From the NCBI GenBank assembly GCA_964542475.1, contig CAZIUL010000062.1, positions 1-24,633 on the forward strand: DNA of 24,633 nucleotides. The letters run 5' to 3'. Positions 8,171 through 15,925 of the stretch are shown piece by piece. Under the pieces are notes generated by a model. The model was not told where the DNA came from, did no database searches, and saw only the letters and a program-made list of their open reading frames with translations. A program made the translations under genes and the position numbers. Numbering within the stretch: position 1 is the first letter of the stretch; the number at the start of each line of letters is the position of its first letter. This DNA comes from CAZIUL01 sp964542475. Lineage in GTDB: Bacteria; Planctomycetota; B15-G4; CAYZWU01.

Positions 8171-9420
8171 GAGTCCTGATCGTCAACGATCTGTACAGCC
8201 CGTCATCGGCAGGCGGGGTGGCGAAATCAACGGCGGAGGCCCTGGCAGCGCTCGGATTCGATGTGCATTTCCTGGCCACGGTGCAGGGAGCGGAAGAGGC
8301 GGGCGAATTCGAGGCCAACGGGGTGAAGGTCAGCCTGGTTCACGTTCCGCCCTATCCCATCCGCTGGAAGGCTTACCTGTCATTGAACAACCGTTCGGCA
8401 GTGAAGGCGTTTCGGATTCATGCGAAAAGAATCGGTGCGCGGATCATACATTTCCACAACCTGCACATACACTTTTCGTACGCGGCCCTGAGGTCGGCGG
8501 CGGAAACAGGCGCGCGTGTTGTTTTCACTGTCCATGACGTGATGCCGTTCTGTTATCAGAAGATGTTTTGTTTTCTGGACGAGACGCTCGAGCCCGGAAA
8601 ACCCGTGGACTACAGGGCCCGTCTTTTCAGGTGCGCGCGCTGCGCCCGGCTTCGCTTCAATCCGTTGAGGAACACCTTGATTCGTTCCCTGGTTTCTCGC
8701 TTTCCCGACCGGGTCGTGGCTGTGAGCTCGCCGATGGGTGATGCGCTTCAGCAAAACGGGATACGCGTTGACAGCATCATACACAACGGTATCGACTGCC
8801 GCTCGTGGCAGCCTGACGAGGAGGGCGGGGCCGAGTTCCGGGAGCGCTTCGGGCTGAAGGGGTGCAAGGTCGTTTTTTACGGGGGCAGGCTGGACTATCT
8901 CAAGGGAGGCCTTCACATGGTACGTGCCGTGGCGGCGTTGAAGCCCGGGATGGCGGATGTGAAGCTTCTGGTTCCAGGGGAGGGGGGGCGTTTCAGGGGG
9001 GAGATGGTGTCCATGGCGGCTTCGCACGGGATCGAGGATGCGCTCGTGTTTCCGGGGTGGCTCGAAGGGGATGATCTCAAAAAAGCTTATGCCGCTTGTA
9101 ACGTTGTGGTGTCGCCTTCGCTCTGTTTCGAGTCGTTCAACCTGATCAACCTCGAGGGCATGGCCATGGGCAAGCCCGTGATATCGTCGTTTTTCGGAGG
9201 CCCGTCAGAGGTGGTTGCGCACAATGAGACCGGATTTCTGGTCAATCCGCTCGACGAAAGGCTCCTGTCTGAGAAAACAGGGCTTCTTCTAAGCAACGAG
9301 AACCTGGCTAGACGCATGGGCTCGGCCGGGCAAAAGCGCGCGAAAGAGATGTTTCGCATAGAAAAGACCGCCAAAAAGACCGCGATGCTTTATGAAGATG
9401 TATTAAAAGGCGTTGATTAA
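8167..9420 (+). CDS. GT4-family glycosyltransferase with a cysteine cluster
   Basis: The 417-residue GT-B enzyme opens MRVLIVNDLYSPSSAGGVAKS. It has VVFTVHDVMPFC (118-129), the donor-site YGGRLDYLKGG (238-248), and an intact EX7E motif with E322 and E330 in ESFNLINLE, then MAMGKPVISS. Four cysteines, C129, C135, C156 and C159 (CARC), fall in one insertion after the 'HD' strand and could bind a metal; a similar cluster is seen in some other GT4 proteins. It probably extends the lipid-linked glycan at the cytoplasmic membrane face. It is coupled to the flippase gene by a 4-base overlap. A hairpin overlaps its stop codon. Confidence 0.9.
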   Translation: MRVLIVNDLYSPSSAGGVAKSTAEALAALGFDVHFLATVQGAEEAGEFEANGVKVSLVHVPPYPIRWKAYLSLNNRSAVKAFRIHAKRIGARIIHFHNLHIHFSYAALRSAAETGARVVFTVHDVMPFCYQKMFCFLDETLEPGKPVDYRARLFRCARCARLRFNPLRNTLIRSLVSRFPDRVVAVSSPMGDALQQNGIRVDSIIHNGIDCRSWQPDEEGGAEFRERFGLKGCKVVFYGGRLDYLKGGLHMVRAVAALKPGMADVKLLVPGEGGRFRGEMVSMAASHGIEDALVFPGWLEGDDLKKAYAACNVVVSPSLCFESFNLINLEGMAMGKPVISSFFGGPSEVVAHNETGFLVNPLDERLLSEKTGLLLSNENLARRMGSAGQKRAKEMFRIEKTAKKTAMLYEDVLKGVD

Positions 9421-9428
9421 GCGCCTTT
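9406..9428 (+). terminator. Hairpin over the stop codon of the third GT4 gene
   Basis: AAAGGCG (9406-9412) and CGCCTTT (9422-9428) are perfect complements with a 9-base loop containing the TAA stop. The hairpin is followed by TCATGTTG, not a run of T beyond the stem, so it is at best a weak intrinsic terminator. The next gene starts 197 bases later, which is consistent with an operon break here. Confidence 0.4.
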
Positions 9429-9545
9429 CATGTTGTAGCGTCACTAACTTGTCGGACTCGAACCCCGAGCTCTTTGGACAACGTTGCACGTTCAAGCTTG
9501 TGTGCTGCAGATTCCGATAAAAGAGTGAATGCTGATATCCGGTCG

Positions 9546-9589
9546 TGCCATATCGTGTTTTCGGATCAACACCGAAGATCCGCATGGCA
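9546..9589 (+). promoter_or_regulatory. Structured leader upstream of the PNPT gene
   Basis: Three nested or competing inverted repeats occur in 44 bases: TGCCAT (9546-9551) with ATGGCA (9584-9589), CGGATC (9562-9567) with GATCCG (9577-9582), and GTGTT (9555-9559) with AACAC (9568-9572). The last two cannot form together. The structure ends 36 bases before the ATG at 9625. It may be an attenuator, a regulator-binding site or chance. No strong promoter or ribosome binding site could be seen in the rest of the 204-base gap (9421-9624). Confidence 0.3.
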
Positions 9590-9624
9590 GTAAGATTTAA
9601 TATACACGCGGGTTATCCTGTTCA

Positions 9625-10797
9625 ATGGACCAGACAGCTCAAATACCTTGGCTCGCTTTTTCCGCCCCCCTGGCCATGTACATCCTGGCGTTTTTCAGTT
9701 CCCTTGTGTTTTCCATGGCCCTGGTGCCCCTTTTCCGCAGGTACGCACTCAGATCCGAGGTTCTCGACGTTCCTGGAGGCCGTAAGGAACACAAGGCTCC
9801 CACACCTCTCTTCGGCGGGGTGGGTATAGTGCTCGCCTGTTCCTTGTCGTTATTTCTGGTCAACTGGCTCAGCTCAGGATTTTCAGAGGAAACAGGCTTC
9901 GAACTCAAGCTGGAGCATCTCACTTTTGTTATGATCGGGAGCCTTATCATCTTTGCAACCGGCCTGATAGATGACCTTTTCAAGGAAAAGCTGCCGTTTT
10001 ATTTCAAGCTGATCGGCCAGATCATCGGTTCCTCTGCCGCCATGATAATCTTGTTCTACCCCAACCTGAGGCGCCTGGTGGAGGAGAGGGTTCCGATCGC
10101 TGATTACATCTACCTGATCGTGCTGATGGGGTGGATGCTCACGGTGATCAACTCCTTCAACTTTTCGGACAACATCAACGGGCTGTCCTCCGGCCTTGCC
10201 ATCATCGCGTTGTTGACTGCCATGGTCTACCTTGATGCGCAGGTGAATACGCGGTTCATAGTACTGGGGCTGATCCTCGTCGGATCGATCCTCGGTTTCA
10301 TCCCGTACAACTTTCCCAGGGCGAAAATCTTCATGGGGGATGCGGGTTCCCTGTTCATCGGGTACTGGGTCGGCGTTATCCTGTGGCCGATTTCAAAAGG
10401 TTTTTTCAACGGGGACCGGCCGCTGTACGGGCTGGGCCACATAATCCCGCCCCTTCTCGTGCTGGGTGTTCCGCTTTACGACGCCGCGTTCGTGGTTTTC
10501 ATGAGGTGGCGGGAAGGCCGGCCGATATACCTGGGCGACAACAAGCATCTCAGCCACCGCCTGGTGCGAGCCGGTTTTTCCAGGACCGAGGCCGTCCTCG
10601 TCCTCTGGGGGGTTGCGCTGATGGTTGGCGGGGTAGGAGCCATGTGTATAAACGTGGAACCCATTACCAGGTACATAGCGTTTTTGGTCGCCCTGGGTTT
10701 CATGCTGATTATCACGGTACTGGTAATGAAAATAGAGCAGAGAACCATGTTATCCCGGAATCGGGACGAAGGCGAGCGGTTAAAGCAAGAGGAGTGA
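9625..10797 (+). CDS. Polyprenyl-phosphate sugar-1-phosphate transferase (WecA/MraY-type PNPT family)
   Basis: The 390-residue integral membrane protein carries the family motifs in order. They are VLDVPGGRKEHKAPTPLFGG near residues 47-66, the Asp pair D116-D117 (GLIDDLFKE), N179 to D182 (SFNFSDNINGLSSG), D239 (IFMGDAGSLFIGY) and the His motif H308/H311 (KHLSHRLVRAGFS). Such enzymes transfer a sugar-1-phosphate from a UDP-sugar to undecaprenyl phosphate, the first step of a lipid-linked glycan. The 'HLxHRL' motif points to the WecA-like branch, not true MraY (inference); UDP-GlcNAc is the commonest donor but is not provable here. ATG 9625 has no clear Shine-Dalgarno; ATG 9676 is possible. The stop lies one base before the next ATG. 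Confidence 0.92.
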   Translation: MDQTAQIPWLAFSAPLAMYILAFFSSLVFSMALVPLFRRYALRSEVLDVPGGRKEHKAPTPLFGGVGIVLACSLSLFLVNWLSSGFSEETGFELKLEHLTFVMIGSLIIFATGLIDDLFKEKLPFYFKLIGQIIGSSAAMIILFYPNLRRLVEERVPIADYIYLIVLMGWMLTVINSFNFSDNINGLSSGLAIIALLTAMVYLDAQVNTRFIVLGLILVGSILGFIPYNFPRAKIFMGDAGSLFIGYWVGVILWPISKGFFNGDRPLYGLGHIIPPLLVLGVPLYDAAFVVFMRWREGRPIYLGDNKHLSHRLVRAGFSRTEAVLVLWGVALMVGGVGAMCINVEPITRYIAFLVALGFMLIITVLVMKIEQRTMLSRNRDEGERLKQEE

Positions 10798-10798
10798 C

Positions 10799-11539
10799 AT
10801 GGATCCGGCTGAGTTCGAACAGATGTTTCGGATAGAAGAGACGAACTGGTGGTACCGTTCGCGCCGTTTCCTCGTCCGTCGCCAGGTCCAGGCATTGGCA
10901 GCAAGGTTCGGCCGGCCGCTGCGCATCCTGGATGTGGCCTGCGCAACCGGTATGAGCTTCCGTTTTCTCTCTGACCTGGGTGACATAACCGGCATCGATA
11001 TCTCATCCGAGACGATCCGACTCTGCAACAAGAGGGGGATCACCGACATCGTCCAGTGCGATGCAATGGAGCTCCCTTTCGCGGACGGATCGTTCGACCT
11101 TGTGCTCGCTCTCGATGCATGCGAGCACTTCGATGACGACAGGAAGTCCATGCGCGAGATGTGCCGTGTGCTTTCTTCCGGCGGGACAGCCGTTGTGACC
11201 GTCCCGGCGTTCATGTTTTTGTGGAGCCCGCATGACGATTCGTTCCATCATCTGAGGCGTTACACCCGCTCCGATCTCAAGAAGAAGCTCGAATCAGCCG
11301 GGCTGCAGCCAGTCAAGTCAAGCTACTACTCGTTTTTTCTCATGCCGCCGGTTTACCTGTTCCGGAAGATCCGCTCTTTTTTCGGGAACACCGAGTCAAA
11401 GAAATCTGATTTCTTCATGCCGATGCCTTTAGGGGCGGAATACATCCTGCGCGGTGTCATGGCCCTGGAGCGTTTCATAATGCGTTTCATAGCGCTGCCG
11501 TTTGGGGTCTCCCTGTTTACCGTCAACCGCAAGAGTTGA
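10799..11539 (+). CDS. Class I SAM-dependent methyltransferase (methyltransferase type 11)
   Basis: The 246-residue protein contains SAM motif I DVACATG (45-51), the acidic residue D67 (GIDISSE) after strand 2, the DAMELPFADGSFDLV loop (88-102) and LDACEHFDDD. The later VPAFMFLWSPHDDSFHHLRRYT is a subgroup signature often found in methyltransferases next to glycan or lipid-linked sugar genes. AGGAG at 10790-10794 is placed well before ATG 10799, and the gene begins one base after the PNPT stop, so the two are surely co-transcribed. The substrate is unknown; methylation of a sugar or a polyprenyl-linked intermediate would fit the context. Confidence 0.88.
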   Translation: MDPAEFEQMFRIEETNWWYRSRRFLVRRQVQALAARFGRPLRILDVACATGMSFRFLSDLGDITGIDISSETIRLCNKRGITDIVQCDAMELPFADGSFDLVLALDACEHFDDDRKSMREMCRVLSSGGTAVVTVPAFMFLWSPHDDSFHHLRRYTRSDLKKKLESAGLQPVKSSYYSFFLMPPVYLFRKIRSFFGNTESKKSDFFMPMPLGAEYILRGVMALERFIMRFIALPFGVSLFTVNRKS

Positions 11540-11546
11540 GCTCGAC

Positions 11547-12959
11547 ATGCCGGATGAAACAATGAAAGTGGTGTTTTGCAACCCTCCGTCTCCTTCATCC
11601 CACAAGATCAGCAGAGGGCTGATGGGCGGGTTTGGCATGGCAGTTGGAGAGGACCTGGTCTACCCCCCGCTCAACGTGGCATACTGCGCGGCTGTCATTC
11701 TGAAAGCGGGTTTCCGGTCGGCGGTGGTGGATGCGGCCGCCGAGGGGCTGGGCCAGGAAGATGCGGTGCGCCGGGTATGCGAGCTCGATCCCGGCCTTGT
11801 TGCTGTGAACACATCGAGCGCGACCATCGAGATTGACATGCGGATGGGAGAAGCAGTGGGAAAGGCCGCGAATGCCCCGGTGGTGCTGCTCGGCTCGCAG
11901 GTCACGCACACGCCGGACTACGTTCTCCGGAAGTCAAAGGTGGATTATGTTGTGCGCGGTGAACCGGAACATACCCTGCTCGCGCTTGTGAGGGCGCTTG
12001 AAGCCGGGGAGGATCCATCCTCGATCAGGGGTCTCAGCCGGTGGAGCAGAGGCGGGCTGCATCACAACCCCGATGCGGATCTGATAGCGGATCTGGACTG
12101 TTTGCCTTTTCCAGCGCGCAGCCTGCTGCCGCAGCATCTTTACGGCATACCGGACATGGGCAGGCCGTTCACCACGATCCAGAGCTCGAGGGGCTGCCCC
12201 ATAAACTGCAGCTACTGCGGGTATGCTATCGCGCAGGGCCTCAAGTGGCGGGGACGTTCGCCTGAAAGCGTTGTGGATGAAATCGAGCATGTCCTGAAGG
12301 AGTACGGGGTGAAAAACCTTGTCTTTCGCGACCCGCTTTTTTCGTTCAAGATGGACAGGATTGCCCGGATCTGCGGGCTCATCCGCGAACGCGGGCTCGA
12401 CGTGAAGTGGCAGTGCGAGACCGCCATCCGGTTCCTGGACGAGGAGCTGCTCGCCCTGATGGGGAGTACAGGTTGCAAGTCGGTTTCTCTTGGTGTCGAA
12501 TCGGCGGATCCCGGGATCCAGAAGGCGCACTCCCGCGGCAAGCTGAAGTCCAGGGAACACTCTGTTGCTGTTGTGAAAGCATGCAGGAAGGCGGGCATCC
12601 GGACGCGGCTCTTTTTCATGCTGGGTTTTCCCGAGGATACCAGGGAAACCATCCGAAGCACGGTTGATTTTGCTCGCGAGCTTGACCCGGACTCGGTTCA
12701 GTTCACCGCTGTCACCCCTTACCCTGGTACACGGCTCCACGACATCGTTGCGAAAAAGAAAGAGATCCGGTTCGAGGATCTGTGGGGGTACAAGCCGCAG
12801 GGAGTGTGCGATAACCTGTCCGACGATGAGATGGAAAAGGAGATCAAGCGGGCTTACCGCAGGTTTTATCTCAGGCCCGGCCGAATGATCAAGGAGTGCA
12901 CGCGGCCGAACGCGCTCATCAGGAGGGCCCGGCGGTATCTTGGTCTATACCGGTCGTAG
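11547..12959 (+). CDS. B12-binding-type radical SAM enzyme
   Basis: The protein of about 470 residues has an N-terminal Rossmann-like cobalamin-binding-type domain (YPPLNVAYCAAVILKAGF, then VRGEPEHTLLALV). A radical SAM domain follows with C217, C221 and C224 (SSRGCPINCSYCGYA), which bind the 4Fe-4S cluster, then SLGVESADPGIQ and FFMLGFPEDT, typical of BchE/HpnJ-like members. The DxHxxG cobalamin lower-ligand motif is not seen; VVDAAAEGLG occupies that position, as in many BchE-like proteins. Likely reactions are methylation, ring or carbon-skeleton changes on an envelope lipid or glycan (inference). I chose ATG 11547; ATG 11562 is equally possible. It begins 8 bases after the methyltransferase stop and is the last gene of the plus-strand cluster. 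Confidence 0.88.
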   Translation: MPDETMKVVFCNPPSPSSHKISRGLMGGFGMAVGEDLVYPPLNVAYCAAVILKAGFRSAVVDAAAEGLGQEDAVRRVCELDPGLVAVNTSSATIEIDMRMGEAVGKAANAPVVLLGSQVTHTPDYVLRKSKVDYVVRGEPEHTLLALVRALEAGEDPSSIRGLSRWSRGGLHHNPDADLIADLDCLPFPARSLLPQHLYGIPDMGRPFTTIQSSRGCPINCSYCGYAIAQGLKWRGRSPESVVDEIEHVLKEYGVKNLVFRDPLFSFKMDRIARICGLIRERGLDVKWQCETAIRFLDEELLALMGSTGCKSVSLGVESADPGIQKAHSRGKLKSREHSVAVVKACRKAGIRTRLFFMLGFPEDTRETIRSTVDFARELDPDSVQFTAVTPYPGTRLHDIVAKKKEIRFEDLWGYKPQGVCDNLSDDEMEKEIKRAYRRFYLRPGRMIKECTRPNALIRRARRYLGLYRS

Positions 12960-12993
12960 AAACGTGGCGGTCTTAACCTCGGCCGACCCGTGA

Positions 12994-14223
12994 TTATCCC
13001 ATTCCGAACAGGAACGATCCCAGCGAGTTGAGCGGTGCTGCCTCGCGGGCGTCCTCGAGGCCGTTCAGGAGATGGTCGGCGATCTTTTCGATCCTGTCCA
13101 TGATCACCTCCAGCTTCTCCGCAACGCCTTCATTTCGGAGAATAACTCCCAGTGCGCCTTTTCCGTCCTTGAGATCGAGGAAGATGACGCGGATGTTTTC
13201 AGCGATTTCATTCACCTTTTCGCTGAACTCGTCGCTGAAAACCACGTCGTTCAAAAACCCTTTTCCTTCGACGATTTCGTTGGTGATGGAGCGGCTGTCC
13301 GCCAGTATTCCCTCGAAATCATCCCACACCTTGTTCGACTCGTCCGACATCAGCTTTCCAAGAAAACCTTCGCCCTTGTCAAGACGCGCGGTAACGCTTT
13401 CAACGTTTTCCATTGTGGCCATGAGCGAGTCGTGAGCCTCGGAGCTGTTTATCAGCTTGCCGAGCGATCCCTCGGTTCCTGCAGCGTTGCGCGAAATCTT
13501 TGCCAGGTTGTCCAGCACCTCTTTGAGCTGCGCGGAGGTTTCCTTGTCCTTGGTGAACATGGCGATCACGCTGTCGGGATTGTTCAGATCTCCGGAGAAC
13601 CTGTTCAGCTTGTCGAGTATCTCCTCGAAATCAGCGGCTGTTTCATCGCTGAAGAAAAGCTTGCCCATTAGGCCTTCGCCTTTTGTGACCTGGTCCGTGC
13701 ACTTTCTCAGATCCTCGAGTATCTTCTTGAGGTCGTCCCCGCTTTTATCGATCAGGTCCCCAATACCGGTGAGCATCCCCTGCTTGGCCCTGCCGACCAG
13801 CATCTCGTTGTCCGCGATCGGTTCTCCTTCTCCCAGCTTGATGTCCAGCACTTTTCCTCCGAGCATGTTCGCGTCCCGGATCGTGATCTGGGCGCTTTTT
13901 CGGAGCATCAAAGCCATGTCCATCTTGACCATTATTTCCACGCAGAGCTCTGTCGGTGGTTCCGAGGACAGCGGGCCTTCGGAGACAATCCTGGGTTTCA
14001 AGGCCTTTACACTCGTGACCTCGCCCTGGTGCATGCCCATGATCAGAACGCTGTCGCCTTCCTTTATCTCGTTTGCCTGGTCGAAGTAGATCGTGTACTC
14101 ATGCTTGTCGCCTCCGAACAGGCTGTACAGGCTGGTGTCCTTTAAAGTGAGTGTAAGAACAAGCACCCCGACCAGAGAGGAAACGAAGAGGATTCCAACC
14201 GAGACCTCTTTAATTTTTGTCAT
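12994..14223 (-). CDS. MlaD-like MCE-domain protein with long repeated C-terminal tail
   Basis: The 409-residue protein has one N-terminal membrane helix (about 7-27) and an MCE domain (about 40-145: YTIYFDQANEIKEGDSVLIMG, then ITIRDANMLGGKVLDI). A 260-residue helical tail follows. E. coli MlaD is about 183 residues, so this is far longer. The tail has recurring G-x-G-x-L/M-G-x-L units at residues 182, 249, 284, 320 and 354, spaced about 35 residues (one gap of 67). Long MCE tails can form a hydrophobic tunnel across the periplasm. It is the substrate-binding part of an ABC lipid transporter with the two preceding genes. Its ATG lies 14 bases inside the end of the ATPase gene, so translation is coupled. 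Confidence 0.9.
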   Translation of the reverse strand: MTKIKEVSVGILFVSSLVGVLVLTLTLKDTSLYSLFGGDKHEYTIYFDQANEIKEGDSVLIMGMHQGEVTSVKALKPRIVSEGPLSSEPPTELCVEIMVKMDMALMLRKSAQITIRDANMLGGKVLDIKLGEGEPIADNEMLVGRAKQGMLTGIGDLIDKSGDDLKKILEDLRKCTDQVTKGEGLMGKLFFSDETAADFEEILDKLNRFSGDLNNPDSVIAMFTKDKETSAQLKEVLDNLAKISRNAAGTEGSLGKLINSSEAHDSLMATMENVESVTARLDKGEGFLGKLMSDESNKVWDDFEGILADSRSITNEIVEGKGFLNDVVFSDEFSEKVNEIAENIRVIFLDLKDGKGALGVILRNEGVAEKLEVIMDRIEKIADHLLNGLEDAREAAPLNSLGSFLFGMG

Positions 14224-14983
14224 GATCTGCTTCTCCAGTGTCTGCTACATCCTTGTCAACCGCCTCGCCCTTGAGAAAGGCTGTTACAACCGGATGGCTT
14301 GTTTCTTGAATTTCCCTGGGGGTGCCTGTGAAAATGATACGTCCGTCATGGTGAATACCCACCTTGTCCCCCACGAAAAAGGCGCACTCAAGGTGATGTG
14401 TCACCACAATGGAGGTTATACCGGTTTTCTGCTGAACCGTGCGTATCAGCCGCGTGACATTGTTGGTCATGACAGGGTCGAGCCCGGCTGTGGGCTCGTC
14501 GTACAGGATGATCTTGGGCTCCTGCGCGAGCACCCTGGCCAGTGCCGCCCTTTTTTTCATGCCGCCCGATATCTCGGACGGGTACTTGTCCATTGCGTCC
14601 AGCATCTCCATCAGGCTCAGCTTTTCCTCGGCCCTTGCCCTGATCTTTTCGTCGGAGAGCTTCGAGTGCTCCCTGAGGGGGAGCTCAACGTTTTCTCTTA
14701 CGGTCATCCAGTTGATCAGTGCCCCGGACTGAAACAGGTATGCGACCTTTTTTCTTACCGCGAACAGAGTTTTCCTGTCGGTCCGGCTGATCTCGTTGCC
14801 GTCCACCCACACCTCGCCCTTATCAGGTGACAGGCTGCCCACTATGTGCTTGAGCGTTACGCTCTTGCCTATGCCGGACCGGCCCAGCACCACAAAGGTT
14901 TCGCCTTTGCGGACGTGGAGGGAGTAGCCTTTGAGCACCTCTAGGGATCCGAACCGCTTGTAGACGTTTTCCAGCCTGATCAT
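14210..14983 (-). CDS. mlaF: MlaF-like ABC transporter ATP-binding protein
   Basis: The 257-residue ABC ATPase starts MIRLENVYKRFGSLEVL, with Walker A LGRSGIGKS, signature ISGGMKKRAALARVL, Walker B IILYDEP, the D-loop GLDP and switch histidine VVTHH. ISGGMKKR is characteristic of the MlaF/Ttg2A branch. It powers phospholipid movement by the MlaE permease at the inner membrane. ATG 14983 overlaps the permease stop (ATGA). An in-frame extension upstream to 15709 exists but is only an alternative frame of the permease. MlaB, the STAS partner of MlaF in E. coli, is not encoded next to it. Confidence 0.93.
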   Translation of the reverse strand: MIRLENVYKRFGSLEVLKGYSLHVRKGETFVVLGRSGIGKSVTLKHIVGSLSPDKGEVWVDGNEISRTDRKTLFAVRKKVAYLFQSGALINWMTVRENVELPLREHSKLSDEKIRARAEEKLSLMEMLDAMDKYPSEISGGMKKRAALARVLAQEPKIILYDEPTAGLDPVMTNNVTRLIRTVQQKTGITSIVVTHHLECAFFVGDKVGIHHDGRIIFTGTPREIQETSHPVVTAFLKGEAVDKDVADTGEADHDKN

Positions 14984-15924
14984 TCGCCAAGCACCCTGAA
15001 AAACAGATAGGTCATGTAGTAACCGGTGATGACTATGAGCACAAAGGAGTTGATTACAGCGGTACGCGTGGCCCTGCCCACGCCGAGGGCTCCGCCTGCA
15101 GCCCTCAGCCCACAGGAACAGCCGATGGTTGCTATCATGATGCCGAAGACAAGGGCTTTTACCAGTCCGGTATATATGTCCTTGGGCAGGTTGACGATCT
15201 CTTCGTCGGACAGCGCATCGACCACATTGTTGTAGTAGAGGCTGTACGAGATGTCGAACTGCATCTTTCCGACAAGCGCTCCCCCTGCCATGCCCACCAC
15301 ATCGCAGATAAAGGTGAGAACAACGCACATGACCGCAAGCGCGAGGATCCTCGGCATGACCAGGATGTCCTCCGGCCTGATCGACATGACCTCGAGCGCT
15401 TCGATCTCTTCCGATACCTTCATGGTGCCTATCTCGGCGGCCATTCCGGATCCCACGCACGCGGATAGGATGAGCGCAGTCATGAACGGGCCCATCTCGC
15501 GGCAGAGCGCGGTGCCAATGATCGACGCGATCATGTTCTTCTGGCCGAACTTTTCCAGCTCGATCCCTATCTGCAGGGCCAGGATCATCCCGGTGAACAG
15601 GGCTACCACGAGCACAACCATCAGCGGTTTCACCCCGGTGATGAACATCTGATCCATTATGAAACGCCGGCGTTTCGGTACCTTGACTAGGTATAAGGCG
15701 GATTTGCAAAGCAGCAGTATCGAGTAGCCCGCTCCAAGCACGAGATCGGTGATGTAAGTCCCTGCTGATGCGAAGAACGCCACAACAGCGCCGGCCAGAA
15801 TTACAAACGGCATGGCAGCGCTTCGTTTGATGAAGGCGGAAAAACCTGTTTTCGTGCTGACGGTTCCCATATGTTTTCGTTTTCCTGTCCGGTTTCCGGT
15901 CCCTTTACCTGGCGCGGCTGACAT
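14980..15924 (-). CDS. mlaE: MlaE-like ABC transporter permease
   Basis: The 314-residue membrane protein has the MlaE/Ttg2B core: an N-terminal amphipathic and hydrophobic stretch, FTGMILALQ, LCREMGPFMTALILSACVGS, then the conserved AAEIGTMKVSEEIEALEVM, and helices to FVLIVITGYYMTYLFF. It forms the inner-membrane channel of an MCE-type lipid transporter with the ATPase and MCE protein downstream. ATG 15924 begins one base after the preceding stop but has no clear ribosome site and gives a basic 18-residue leader. ATG 15870 (MGTVSTKTG) with AGGA upstream is a reasonable alternative start. Confidence 0.92.
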   Translation of the reverse strand: MSAAPGKGTGNRTGKRKHMGTVSTKTGFSAFIKRSAAMPFVILAGAVVAFFASAGTYITDLVLGAGYSILLLCKSALYLVKVPKRRRFIMDQMFITGVKPLMVVLVVALFTGMILALQIGIELEKFGQKNMIASIIGTALCREMGPFMTALILSACVGSGMAAEIGTMKVSEEIEALEVMSIRPEDILVMPRILALAVMCVVLTFICDVVGMAGGALVGKMQFDISYSLYYNNVVDALSDEEIVNLPKDIYTGLVKALVFGIMIATIGCSCGLRAAGGALGVGRATRTAVINSFVLIVITGYYMTYLFFRVLGE

Positions 15925-15925
15925 A

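Noticed and set aside
9448..9466. Minus-strand GGGGTTCGAGTCC resembling a tRNA T-arm
   Set aside because: The T-loop sequence fits, but only two of the five stem pairs can form, and no acceptor stem, D-arm, anticodon arm or CCA end surrounds it.
14984..15709. Upstream in-frame extension of the MlaF gene
   Set aside because: It reads the permease gene in another frame; the ABC ATPase homology starts at ATG 14983, which overlaps the permease stop.
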